A DNA stretch of 64,000 nt from Rhyzopertha dominica (taxonomy: Eukaryota; Arthropoda; Insecta; Coleoptera; Bostrichidae): assembly GCA_025024175.1 (NCBI GenBank), contig QCXZ01000003.1, forward strand, positions 1,922,001-1,986,000. Direction: 5' to 3'. The notes under the pieces are model-generated. The model did not search any database and had not been told where the DNA came from. It saw only the letters and a list, made by a program, of their open reading frames with translations. Of the stretch, positions 50,791 to 62,320 are shown in pieces. Made by a program: the position numbers and the translations under genes. Positions within the stretch are counted from its first letter, which is position 1. Every line of letters starts with the position of its first letter.

Positions 50791-51285
50791 TTGACCATAA
50801 ATATCACTGTTTCTAAAAACTCTGGCCCCAAAAGGCATTACAATAAATATATCAATAAACATCGCACGGTGGTCACATCTCTAAATTGTAAAATTTATGT
50901 TTGTTTTTACTTTTTCAAACCCATTTTAGCTTCACAATATAATAGAGTGGAATTGCTTTCTACTGTAATAATCATGTCATTATGGCCCGGATGCTTTAGG
51001 ATGCCTACCGACAATATCTCACATAATATGGAGGTTTTGAAAAAAATGCTACTAAAAGAGACCAAATTCTTTTTTGCAAGTAAAAAGAAGTGCACATTTA
51101 AGTTTTTGTTACGTTATGAGTATGAATATCGGCGAAATGACAAATCAATTTCGTTAATTAGCCGACGTTTTAGCTATTTATTTCTCCTTTTTTCCTATGC
51201 TAGTAACTATTTACTAAAACTTGAATTGCTTTTACATAGTCCCGAATCAAAAACTACGTCATTTGGTAAATACTTAATGGTCTAG
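50791..51285 (+). CDS. 164-codon open frame of unknown nature
   Basis: This is the longest unexplained open frame on the plus strand. It starts MTINITVSKNSGPKRHYNKY and ends KTTSFGKYLMV. The peptide is basic and rich in lysine, tyrosine, phenylalanine and leucine. A central KKKCTFKFLLRYEYEYRRND stretch is followed by a hydrophobic, leucine-rich segment (FSYLFLLFSYASNYLLKL) that could be a membrane helix. There is no recognisable domain, Kozak context or neighbouring gene. Its composition is what A+T-rich DNA gives, so chance or a decayed element gene are real alternatives. Confidence 0.2.
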   Translation: MTINITVSKNSGPKRHYNKYINKHRTVVTSLNCKIYVCFYFFKPILASQYNRVELLSTVIIMSLWPGCFRMPTDNISHNMEVLKKMLLKETKFFFASKKKCTFKFLLRYEYEYRRNDKSISLISRRFSYLFLLFSYASNYLLKLELLLHSPESKTTSFGKYLMV

Positions 51286-54200
51286 AAATGAGGGACAAAT
51301 TATTAAGGAACTGACTTGTAGCAGTCCACTTTTCCGTAATATTTAATTTCAACCGAATAAGTACATCAACTGCGTGCTCTTCTTATATAAAGCTACACTC
51401 CATTACAACCTATCTTCAGTGATCCTCGTGAATCTCCTACAAAGAATGCGTTTGTCTCCACAAATCGTTATTAGTGTATCCACCCTGGCTGTAAACTTAC
51501 CCTGTGGCGTTTTACATTTGCATTTAAATTCGCCCCGGAACCTTTTTGTGTGTAACCTTCCGCTGAAGATGTACGCAGCTCACGGTTTCGGTAGTGGTTT
51601 GCAAGGAGTTACGATCTCCCGGCCTTTGGATGAAAGATATGTTAGCTTTTAACTTGCGGTCTCTCTGGCATAAAACTAGATCTGTTGACGAACCACTGGT
51701 GATGGGAAGGCTTACACACTGCGACAAACATGAAGACTTGCCATTCGCTATGAAACTACCGATCGTCTAGTAAGAGTCCAAGAAAACCAAATTTAATGCT
51801 GTTTATGTTAAAATAAGGGGAAATCAGATAATTATATTTTCTGGAAGACGCCNTCATTATTAAACACTGATAAAAATTATATATGTGACGCTTAGATTAC
51901 ACCTATAATTTTGTCAAAGATAAGAATCTTCAAAAATATCTCCAATATCTCTATTATTACGTATGTGTCCTTTCAAACGCGACCCTACCTTTCCTTTAGT
52001 CTGACCTATGAAACTTTTGCCGAAAAACGAACAGTTCAAATATAAAACCCTTTACATAAAGCACTCTCTAATCTACTTTGTAGTGATTGAGAATTTACTT
52101 CATATTGCACGAATAACTAAATTGACCAGTGTAAATTTGGCTCTTCAAGAAAGATAAACTATTAATGATCTCTAACTCAACCATTCAAATAATTTAGAAA
52201 CCGTCCTAACTCTTCTGTACCGTGGTATCAAATATTTCGAAAGCAACACCAATATGGCGTGCGAACACGTACCGAAAACAAGACCCCCTTATATAAGCAT
52301 CACATCTACTGCAGACAGACATTGCTGCAATAAATAACACTGCAACCAACTCTCAGTTGTTATTATAATAAATGGTACTAACACCAGTTCTACATACCTA
52401 CCTGCAGAACCGGTTAGACTGAGCAACAAATATGAATACACCTAAAAAGGTGCCAAAAATGAAAACCCTTCTTCGAAGACATAATCGTGTGACAGCTTAT
52501 TGCAAGCCAGGTCGTTCTAACAATGAGAAATAAAGCGAACCATCAAAGATACCGCCCTCAAGTTTATCGAGTGATTTTATAGTCGGTGGGATCGGAAAAA
52601 GTCTAAAAGACCGGCCCGTTATCGTAAAACCTCGCAATACTTGATTTTTATGGTTTGTTTTGATATTCAGCTTTATTGCTTTATTAGCCGATCGATGGAA
52701 TCGATGTAGTTTAAAATTAAGCATCTGGAGTGTTTTATGTTGAACCAGCGGTAATCGTCTGAGATTAAAATGTAAATTACTACTAAGACAGCACGGCATA
52801 CAACTGATTTAGCCTGTATAATAATAATTAATTATTATGTTCCTTGTACTAGTTTTTAAACATGTATAGATACCTAATAGTATTTGTTATATAAAATATA
52901 AATCAGTTCACCAAAGGTTTTCGAAATGCCTTGTTTTGAGCAATTTAAGACCATATTTCATTTTTCAATGGCTAGTTGGATTAAAGTCAGAACAAACCAG
53001 GTAAGTATATATATGACATTTTTTCTATAGTTTTTGTACTTACATATTATGTAAAATTAAACATATCGTCAAACTGTGTCTTTTTAATATCTAGTTTTCA
53101 GAAATCCATAAGANGCATTCAATTAGGCTAAGGTTCAATAACTATTACACCAATAAAAAAACAAGCGTTACCGTCATAAATATAATTATCATATATTTGA
53201 CTTGAATCAGGATAGACATTTATGAACACCCTGTATTTCGATATTTAAATGTAGGAGGCATCAATCTAAGTAAAAAAAATAATAATTTATCCAAAATTTG
53301 GGTACAATCAAGTAACTGTAAAATTAAAACACAAACATTTCTGTCAGTTTTTCGGTTTAGGTGTATATATTATAGAAAAAAATTAATTACTACGCCCTTG
53401 AAAATCCGTACCTCCAAAATTAATCTGGAAAACGTTTTTAATTTGAGCCTCGGTCATTAACTTTTAATTGCTACCAGATATGTGAGCAAGCATGAAGGGG
53501 TGGTCAACAGACGTGCTTTTACCCCACGGCACAACTGCTGCGTATACTATAAAAGTCTGTAAAACAATATTGGCCATCTTAATAACAGAACAAACCGAAC
53601 ACATTCTGAAGCTCAAAAATTACTATGGTAGGCATCTTCAAAAGCAAGTTAATATAGTCGAGAGCTTAGCTGTTTATTTTCAATTAACGTGACCTTTTTT
53701 TGAAATTGAGAGTAAATTTGAACATTTATTGCAGTCTAAACAACATTTTGATTGCTTTAGAAATACCACTTTCTATCAGTTGTTTTTTTAAATTTTTGGT
53801 GTCTTGACCTGGCATTTTTGGCAGCTATTTTTTATAATTATTTGTACACAAAAAATGACGATCACAATCTGCAGAATATTTCTTTTGATTAACATTCAAC
53901 ATACCAAAGCTTCTTTTTGATTTTGTCAGAATTTACTAAAAGCACCGTTTATTCACCTAACAAAACCTATAATAGAAATTGATTGTATAAGTTCCTATTT
54001 CAGGTGATATTCTCGAAGCCTTCGGTTATATTGTTGCCTGGCTTTTCCGAGCACAGCTGCGCTAACTTGTTTTCTATCATCATAAATAACCCTTTATTTG
54101 CAGGTGACACGATACAGTGTCACACTTTCCGATACCACCGACTTAGGTCGGTCTCAACTTGTACGTGTAATGTACTTATCTAGACAACTGAAACCTTATT

Positions 54201-55762
54201 CAAATGCTCGTACCTGCAACTGGGAAGACTACGTAGGCAATAATTTATCTTAAAGCCCCTCGCGGTCCAATCGCAACTCTAAACCATCTTGCGAACACAC
54301 ATTCCCCTGAATTCGGATCTATAAATTTTACTTGCTTGCCGTCTGACTTCGAACAAATTGCATCTTATGTGAAATCGTCGGTTCTGCTTATCTGCTGAAT
54401 GATGCCCGCATTTGCAGAAACAAATTACCCTGCAATCGATTGCATTGCAGAGAACTGAAACTTCTAAGCGAAGAACTATGACTCTATAGATACTTGCAGC
54501 AAATATTAATTGCGAATGAGATCAATACGCTTCTTGAACAACCCGGTTTAAAATTGCAGCTGTATAAAACTTAAACTTAAAATATACTTAAAAACATAGA
54601 CCTAAAATAGGTTTCCGTGTACCTAATCAATTTTCCTTAAAAATACAGAAAACTGAACAGGGGAGATAATCAATTTCTTTCTGTGAGTAATGGTGATGGC
54701 TATGTCAGTTTACCGAGAAAAATACGAGAAGTAAGTGGCAAAAGAGAAAAGAAAATAAAAGCTTCTGATTGCAAACTCATGTAAGAGGTAATGTTGGTCA
54801 TGTACGATATGATAGCTTCCCAAATAATAAGTAATGGGTGTCCCACAATTGCTGTTTTAGGCAACGGGAACTGGACCTGCCACTGACTGGAAAGGTTCTG
54901 ACTATAATAACTGTCGATAACAATCCCGAAAAAAGGGTTATTAGTAAAATTTTCAAATAATTCCACGGAAAAGGAAAATCAGCTAATGGCCTCATGGCAA
55001 TGAGAAGTTTTAAAGACCTTCAGGATAGAAAAGCTACGGACAGAAATGATTACAATTTTACATAGTTCTCCTAAACCTGCCAAGAAGGTAGTTAGCAAAT
55101 GGTCAATTCGGAACATCGGTAATGAAGACATTTTTATTTTTAAGATCATTTGTAACAAAAAATCCTTGTCCTCTTTTAAACTATTTAAGAAGTAGGTGCC
55201 TCAACGAAGTCAATGTGAATGTAGCATAACAGAGACCTCTAGTATAAAAATATTAGTTAGTAGGAATGCTATCTCGAAATAGAATAAGATACCTGTGCGC
55301 TTAATTAGCAAAAAGTTTAAGGTCACAAAGTATACTCTCGCCTATCGACGACTGGTGTAGCCCGTTAGCGATTAAAAAAAGATCATTTAAGAAAAATAAA
55401 GAACGGCAGAAAGAGGAGAGTTCAGAGCGCCACTGAGAAGGCTTACGTTCAACTTGAAACTTAATTATTTTTAAAAAACAAGCCAGAAACCGACATATAC
55501 CATAAAGTATAATAATTTGCACTAAAACAAAATTACCATCTAATTTTAACTAACATTTCATTGTTAAAATATGAACCTGGCAGGAAAAGTATATTAAGTG
55601 TTACGAACCATAAGGGTAATTTAATGTTCGAAAATAAACTTCTAATTTTGTGTGAGAATGGTACGATCTATTCTTGCAATAAATTCAAACGATGTTCATA
55701 TCTAATTTTTCATGCGATGTTTTTGAATAAATTTACCAAGCACTTTTTCTTAAATCTATTAA
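51286..55762. other. A+T-rich DNA without recognisable genes
   Basis: No gene is recognised. Near 53226-53241 ATGAACACCCTGTATT resembles the outer end of common insect repeats ending CCCTGTAT, similar to 58278-58295. Isolated N bases lie near 51853 and 53114. Open frames at 52497-52799, 53492-53692 and 54700-54995 look like chance. Confidence 0.4.
52786..52810 (+). repeat. Scrap of the 1631-2001 MITE inner end
   Basis: AGACAGCACGGCATA followed by CAACTGATTT matches positions 1732-1756 with about three differences. Flanking sequence does not match, so this is a short relic or a chance resemblance. Confidence 0.4.
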
Positions 55763-55933
55763 TTATTGAAGTGTTAACTCGAAACGCTTTTGCTTCCTGA
55801 CAGAATTCTGGGCAAATTTTACGCCACCGTATTTGGATACATCACTACAACTCCATATCATGTTGTCTTTAATCATTGATTGAACCTCGTATTTAAGACC
55901 AGAAGACCCCGGGTGGCCACTGTTTGCAAACAT
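55763..55933 (-). CDS. 56-codon open frame downstream of an X-box-like site
   Basis: The minus-strand frame starts ATG at 55933 and ends TAA at 55763. It reads MFANSGHPGSSGLKYEVQSM, then IKDNMIWSCSDVSKYGGVKF and AQNSVRKQKRFELTLQ. Composition is balanced, with all residue classes and no A+T-driven bias, which is unusual among frames in this window. An acceptor-like GCAAACAG lies just inside the start, so it might equally be a terminal exon. I do not recognise a family. A 14-base X-box-like palindrome lies about 370 bases upstream on the same strand's 5' side. A small protein, an exon or chance remain possible. Confidence 0.25.
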   Translation of the reverse strand: MFANSGHPGSSGLKYEVQSMIKDNMIWSCSDVSKYGGVKFAQNSVRKQKRFELTLQ

Positions 55934-56304
55934 TCAAACCTAATGCTTTTGATATACACGATTTTCATTTGCAACAGGCATAGCCCTCTTTATGGCCGCA
56001 AACATGATATCACAGAGCAAAATTGTCACCTACCTTACACCTTCCTTCGCTAATTGTCCCGTATGCCGGCACAATTGCAAAATCCACCCGCACATATCAA
56101 AGTTCCTGTCACTACATAGTCGTTTTGTCCACTCACTATCCGTTTAAAACAACTTTCATCAAGAATGCATTGCCAAAAACACTTTTGTACCGACCTAACT
56201 ACCGAACGCACGCATTATTTAGGACGCCCAAGCTGTACTAACCTTGGCTCTGTACTAGCATCTAAGCCGACAAAAAACTGGGCGAACGGCGTTTTTTGCT
56301 AATC
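55934..56304. other. G+C-richer DNA between the short ORF and the X-box-like site
   Basis: Both strands are open for about 55-72 codons (plus 56023-56241; minus an ATG-less frame containing FWQCILDESCFKRIVSG), so no strand can be preferred. On the minus strand a donor-like GTTAGT follows ATGCTAGTACAGAGCCAAG near 56240-56260, which could be a first coding exon. Confidence 0.25.
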
Positions 56305-56318
56305 GTTTCCACGGCAAC
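56305..56318. promoter_or_regulatory. X-box-like palindrome (RFX-type site)
   Basis: GTTTCCACGGCAAC differs from the classical X-box GTTGCCATGGCAAC at two positions and keeps the spacing of the two half-sites. In animals RFX factors bind such sites within about 150 bases of the start of ciliary genes. A candidate minus-strand ATG lies about 50 bases away. Function is inferred from the motif only. Confidence 0.3.
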
Positions 56319-57636
56319 CTATGAAAAACTGACTTCGAGGAATCTGCAGCGTTGCCAGATTATTGTTTACTACAACGCAAAAATTGAGAAGGCGTAATGA
56401 TTGGTTTTTGTTAATGCTGATTTTGTAGCCAAGCAGAGACAAATGCGTAATCGTAAACATCATTAGAAAAATTTTTAGTTTTGCTTAAGGTATAAAAAAT
56501 TATGTCTGGGGATAAAGTTTGTTAACTTTGGCTTAACAACACACAGGATAGGACTAAGAAGGGTGCGCGAACATACAAACAATCTCATTAAGTTGTTTCA
56601 TACAATTCTAAGAATTTTTATTAAGAGTATTGAAGCAAATTTATTTGTTTGAAAATTTGTTAATTGCTAGTCTAATTCGGCAGCAATAGTAGTAAACGAC
56701 AGAAAATTGGGAATTGAAAACAACTCCTGCTCACCTGTCAGTCAGAAAACAACACTCTTTAAAAAGAGGGATCTATCAGCTGCTTTCCATTTTCCTGTTG
56801 GTTATAATACATCTGATAGCGATGGTAAAGATATAGTTAAAGCAGAAACGGAAGTAGAATGGGGAACTCTATTAGTTTACTCAATTATTTTGCAACCAGC
56901 GGCTGAGCCTGCTGCAGTTCAGAACGTTTTAAGGTGACCTCAACATATAGGTACCCATCAAATAATAATGACCTACGATATTTAAAAGATAAAACGGAAG
57001 CTGAACTTGAATAAAGAAGCATATTGCAAATTGCATAGAAGGAAAATGAAAATTAGATTTTGAATTAGCAAAATATGAAAGTGAAAAGAAAGATAAAGTA
57101 CAAATAGAGATTGTATGGACGATTTCACAAAATTTTATTAAAGCCACGGTTGGAAGAATTTGATTCAACTTAGTTAAGCGTCTAATTGCCAAATGGAAAT
57201 TACTATTAAAAACCCTGTTTCTGTGATACTTTAATACTCTTTCAATTCTCACAGAAAGGCGTTAAAATATTGCAAAAATGACAGCAGTTTTATACTTATT
57301 TTGCACCCCACACAATTTTGTAAGTTCAAAAATGCAAACTCATTAACTACTTTGTCAAAGACGCATTCTGCGGCTTTCAATGAGTTGTTAATTTCTTCCT
57401 GTTTGACGTTAAATTCGACTAGAGTATGGTGGTTTTATGGGATATCCACAGTCCCCATAAATGAAATAACGTTTACCATTTAGTAAATTATTCGGTTTCG
57501 TTTACAGTTGTTAATAAAAATCATCATGTATTCTTCGAGAACTTTCTCCATTTGGAGAAAGCCAGCTTGCTACTTAATGAAATACTGTTATTTTACTATG
57601 TCAGGAATTGGTTGATAGGCCGTTCGTTGGTCTATA
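56319..57636. other. A+T-rich DNA without recognisable genes
   Basis: An open plus frame of 76 codons at 56707-56937 (MGIENNSCSPVSQKTTLFKK...) has a balanced composition but no motif I recognise. A 107-codon minus frame at 56929-57252 looks like chance. Confidence 0.35.
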
Positions 57637-58296
57637 TACAGGATGTCCAGTAACGAATGGCCCATACGTTAACAGTAGCTTCCTGCGGGCAAAATAAGCC
57701 AAAATAAACCAACCTACTTTAAAACATTTTTTCTTCTACCAAGTTAGAGCTCTCGGATTTTCTTTGTTTTTCAAGATACTTTATTCAAATTTGATACAGT
57801 GTTATATTTTGTTAGTATAAATAAGGCAGGACATTTAGAATGTAAATACATCACTGGGGGTGTTCAGGACGCTCCTTTATTATTTTATTTGTTTTGCAAT
57901 ATTTTTGTAGAATAAATAATAAATTATAACACTCTGACATTGCTCTATAAATTAGTGGATTTACTTTAAAAAAGGTGTACTTGTCATGTGTCGTTAGAAA
58001 CAGTTGTCTGACCACAAAATACTTCTGATCCAGTAAGCGCATTTTATTAATTTAATAATCTAATTCATGCCAGTTAAATAAAATCAACATAAAACAAAAA
58101 AATATTATTAAGTACCTGTGCAAATACGANATGANAATAAGGATCTACCGGTTCAATTAAGATGAGTCAAAAATGAGTCACCAGTGGGCATNTCGAACAC
58201 ACTTTAAATAAATAGGTAGGTATTTGTTCATGCATTAATATGTCTATTGTTATTGCCAAAAAATAATAAAGAATCATCATAAACGCCCTGTATGAT
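57637..58296. repeat. Possible decayed insect repeat bounded by CCCTGTAT-like ends
   Basis: ATACAGGATGTCCAG near 57638 and ACGCCCTGTATGAT near 58284 are roughly inverted copies of the ACAGGGTGTCC-type end common in insect repeats. The body near 57680-57800 (AAGTTAGAGCTCTCGGATTT, then CAAGATACTTTATTC) has the style of such repeats as I remember them. No coding region remains and several N bases lie near 58130-58192. The assignment is tentative. Confidence 0.35.
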
Positions 58297-58999
58297 TTAG
58301 TATTTGGAATGATTCGATATATCTCTGTAACAAATTTGAATGTAACACCTTGAAAGATACAAAAAAGTGAAAGAGATAACGAAGTGAAGAAAAATAAAAT
58401 ATGCAGTAAATTCCTTAATCTGTACTAGATTCACCATACCATATGTACCTAACCAATCTGAATTCAGAAGCTTTAGAGCAACATTCAACAGGTTTTTCAA
58501 CGTCTTTCTAAAGGTCTTATTCAGAATCGTACATTAAAAGGTTTAAGATAAAATTTACCGTCGACGTTGTATTTTAACGTATCATTTTGCTAAAAGTGCT
58601 TACGATAGCTTCGAATTTATGATTGATCATGTTAATATGAGCGTCTGAAATCTAGTGAGATGTCTCGCATACAAAAACGTGTTTGTTTATTTTTATAAGC
58701 TACAAAACATTAGCTTATTTTGCAACTAACTGTTGAACCTGGCAAATATATAAATGGGAATAATGATAGTTTAGCAATTTGAATATTGCTGAATCCAACA
58801 TTAATGTTTATTATTCATATGAGGAATATATCGATGATATGCTGAAAGACACGAAATAATACAAAATAGAAGCTGTTAGCGAATCTGGGATAAAAGTCTC
58901 TTAAAAATCGCGCTATTTAACAAGTTTATTCGAAACTACTCATTTATCCAGAACTCCGTAGCTTATAAGCGCTGCCTATAATTTATTCCTCTGTCATTC
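58297..58999. other. A+T-rich DNA without recognisable genes
   Basis: Nothing is recognised. Confidence 0.4.
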
Positions 59000-59345
59000 C
59001 GACCAGCAGCGCTTTCGCATCGTAAGCGTCTCGACGTCCGGTTCCGGTACTAAACGAGCGCCGAAATTTTCATGTTTTACACCACGCAGGAAGGGCAGAC
59101 ATGAGCGGCATCGATTCGTAATTTGTTTCTGTGCATGCCGCCATTACTTAAGGGATAAGCTGCAGCTGTGATAAAAATTCCCGCGGAGCTCGATCATCAG
59201 GTGCAATTCATTTTAAATCGGCCGCGGAAGGAAGCAAAATTTATCGGTAGCAATTTGCCAGGTAGGCGCACCGACATAAAATTGCGGTCGCGGATTTGAA
59301 GGCCGGGAATACTGAATTTCTGTTGCCGTGGCGGGCATATTAATT
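59000..59345. other. CpG-rich block, candidate conserved regulatory DNA
   Basis: This is the most conspicuous G+C- and CpG-rich stretch of the window, with GGCCGCGG, CCCGCGGAGCTC and several E-boxes (CAGCTG, CAGGTG). No open frame of useful length crosses it. It could be an enhancer, a CpG-type promoter or a non-coding exon. Confidence 0.3.
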
Positions 59346-61059
59346 TTTGTCTAAAGATTTTATTAAACAATATATACTTTACCTATGTTCGCAATATTTA
59401 AATTAAATTGTTGCAGATCCTGTACGGCAGACGAGTTTTGGTAAAGGAAAAGATGTTACCTTGTCATAGAAGGAAATAAGATTAAAAAGGTGAAAGAGAC
59501 TTATAGTATTTTTCTTATATCGTCGAGATGAATTTAATTTCATTTTAAGTATATAAAATACATTTCTTATAGAGGCAAAATCAATATCTGTCCAACAAAC
59601 CCGATTGCTATGCATATATTAAAAAAAGGCAGATTTTCGAGAGTCGAGAACATGTTGATCGTTGTTAGGCCAAGACCTATACAACAAGCCATCAATGAGC
59701 GCGATCCGCTGAGCCCGTTCTCTTTGTCTATTCCCTAAACATCAACTTAATTCAATTACATATCAGGTGTAGGTAGGACCAGTTTACTGCAATATTCTTT
59801 TCAGCTTTACATTACAACAACAAAAATTGTTGACCAGTGTTATCACTGTACATGGATTTTTGAAAGCAATGATTATTTGTTACACTCCAATAGATAATCG
59901 CTTACAGAAATTCTTAGAGACCGATCGTATAACTTTCGCTATCATCCGCTGTACACCTGACCTATTGTCTGATCCTTTCTTTCAGACTGTCAGCCTTTTG
60001 TTCACGTGCACGTCCTAATTCTTTGGCTTTTCATCCGCTAACCCGCTGCTTGGAGCATTCGGAGCGTGTTCTGTTTTTGCAGCCTGCGGATAGCGAAAGT
60101 GCCATAAATAATGTATCCCTTGGTTCGCCGTCAACTGTTTTTCAGATGACTTCATGAGCGTAAAAATATTTCGCAAAGCTCTGCGGTTGGGTGAATGCGA
60201 CTTCGTCCAATAAACGATACTAGCACGGAATACAAGTAGTACTCTTTCAGGCACTCAGAAAGGTTTTGATATAATTTCAGTTCAATTCATTTTATAGATG
60301 GAATTTTCAGCGAGGTTAATATAACTAGTAATAAAACACTTAGAATATAATAGTACGGTTTAAAAAATGTAAATTATTGGAAATATTTAAACACACTATA
60401 TCCTTAAGTTATATATCATAATTTATTTAACAGATTTTTGTCTGTGGTACGACAACATCTTACCTGGTTTCGAAAATTTGATTGGTGCAATTCACGCAAA
60501 ATATGTAAATATGTAAAATATGTGTACCTATATAAAAAAATCTTTTCTTTTTCATCAGCGGTGTTGATCTGAAACGCGATACTTGCAATACCTCTGTCTT
60601 CTACGATAACCCAGAAAACTGCTAACAAAGCGGGTTCTCAAGACAACCTAATTAAGGGAAACAGGACTAGCTGCCTCCGTAATGAACAGCTTCGGCTAGA
60701 TTAGCTGCTTTTTTACATTCCTCGATTGATAGTATATATAGAGAGTATATTTCAATAAAATCAAAAAAGACAATTATCTGATTCCCCAAAAAAAGTATAC
60801 AAAGTTCGCGCTATTTATATTAGAAAATTGATAGGCTTGCAAACACTAATAAGTAGCAAATAGTCACTTAAAAAAATCAAGTCGCTATTGTTTGTTGATG
60901 GGCAAAGACGGGGCAAAAAGGGGGTGCAGTATCTTGCTTGTTACTAAAGTATGTGATAATGTCATTTATCGAATTTACGTTTTGACGATCCGATATTTTT
61001 TTACCGCCGCTGAGAAATGTGTTCCATTAAAACCTTTGCCATGGTCAAAAAGGTTCGAA
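59346..61059. other. A+T-rich DNA without recognisable genes
   Basis: The interval 60015-60254 is G+C-richer and open on the minus strand for 79 codons (MPERVLLVFRASIVYWTKSH...), with no family I recognise. Nothing else is seen. Confidence 0.35.
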
Positions 61060-62029
61060 ATCTCTATTGTTGAACGTAGGGTTTCAAACGAGCCGTCGTT
61101 CTTCATGCAAAGTGGAGGACTTCACGAAAAAATTCTGCTATCGCACATCGCACCCAGTCCAAGACTACAATATTTTCTTTGTTGGCGTCAACTCAGCTTC
61201 CGCTCTCTGTAAATACTTTTACTTCGAATAATTTTAATGCTTCTTACATACCGATGATTTACTCATCCTCTATCAAGAAAGATTGCCTTCAAAACCACTA
61301 AGTATATTTACTAAGTTAAGCAATTTCTACCAACACGGTAATGTTCAGGAAGATAAGTGTAAAGAGCCTAGAAAAAGATAGATCGGATACGCAATGCAAT
61401 TTAGACGGTTAAGTCATAATTTAGTTACAGCTACGTTAAAAATTTGGGATTGTTGCTAGATGATACATTACGCTTTGTTTCACATATCAGCTAGGTCTTT
61501 CTGCAACCTGAAAGCAATCTACAACATACGACACTTTTTAAATTTAAAACAAAAAATATATTTTTGCGAGGTCATGGTTTTGTCTGTGTTTAATTTTGCT
61601 GACTCTATTTTTGGTCCGTGTTTAAATTTTGAGTGTTCCAGGAGAATACAGATGGTACAAAATGCTTGTGTTCGCTTGATATACGGTAGGGGAGATCATG
61701 TCACTCACAAACGCATTATGATTCCGTGGCTGAGCATGTCGGACAGAAGAAGGCTTCACTTTGTTTGTTTGTGTCATAGAATAATTTCAAACAAGACTCC
61801 ACCCTACCTTTACAATAAAATCAAATTTCGGACGGATATACATAACATTAATATTAGGCGTAAACATGTACTTTCGATTCCGTCACATAAACGTAGTTTC
61901 TTTAAACGTTCCTTTTCTTACAATATCTGCAATTTGTATAACTCTGTCCCATTACAGCTAAAGTCTAAGTCATCGAGTAATTTCAAATTTGCTTACAAAA
62001 AATTACTATTATCTGTCCAACATGTGTAA
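61060..62029 (+). pseudogene. Non-LTR retrotransposon ORF2, reverse transcriptase and C-terminal part
   Basis: Weak remains of the palm begin near 61070 (RVSNEPSFFMQSGGLHE where related elements have a GVPQGS block, then NIFFVGVNSASAL). At about 61245 comes LHTDDLLILYQ, the catalytic YADD box with HTDD. A thumb-like stretch follows, then LGLLLDDTLRFVSHIS and a frameshift. A clean 189-codon frame (61460-62029) then reads IYFCEVMVLSVFNFADSIFG, ECSRRIQMVQNACVRLIYG, WLSMSDRRRLHFVCLCHRII and a basic tail ending VQHV. This is the conserved C-terminal domain of jockey/CR1-like ORF2 proteins. The 5' part, including the endonuclease and most fingers, is missing, as expected for a 5'-truncated copy. 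Stops and shifts in the upstream half make it dead. Confidence 0.82.
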
Positions 62030-62269
62030 TATTTACTTTTTTCTATTGGGTATTAATTAATAATTTGTATACATAGACATACACACTTACATTTTTCATT
62101 TTTAGTTAGTTTCATTGGTATCTGTAGTTCTCTTTTATCTGTTCATGATTTGGTTGAGTGGAAGAGCAGGTGCTACCCTTCTTTGGGCGGCGACTGAACT
62201 CCGCCATTTCGTTAGTGTAAGATTAATTTTTTTTTGTTTTTCTGATATATTGTTACACTACAAATAAAG
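62030..62269 (+). other. 3' untranslated tail of the non-LTR element
   Basis: The stop codon is followed by about 240 bases with a G+C-richer segment (GGAAGAGCAGGTGCTACC, GGGCGGCGACTGAACTCC) typical of this element class. It ends at AATAAA (62263-62268). No poly(A) run follows; the Penelope-like copy begins within about 30 bases. Confidence 0.6.
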
Positions 62270-62297
62270 GGTGAATGCTTTCAGCATCCATAATATA

Positions 62298-62320
62298 ATA
62301 AGATAATATTTTGTCGGATA
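62298..62320 (+). repeat. 23-bp inverted repeat, left copy, at the Penelope 5' end
   Basis: It begins ATAAGATAATATTTTG and ends TCGGATA. It is perfectly inverted at 63665-63687. This copy overlaps the first preserved codons of the reverse transcriptase (DNILSD). Confidence 0.9.
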
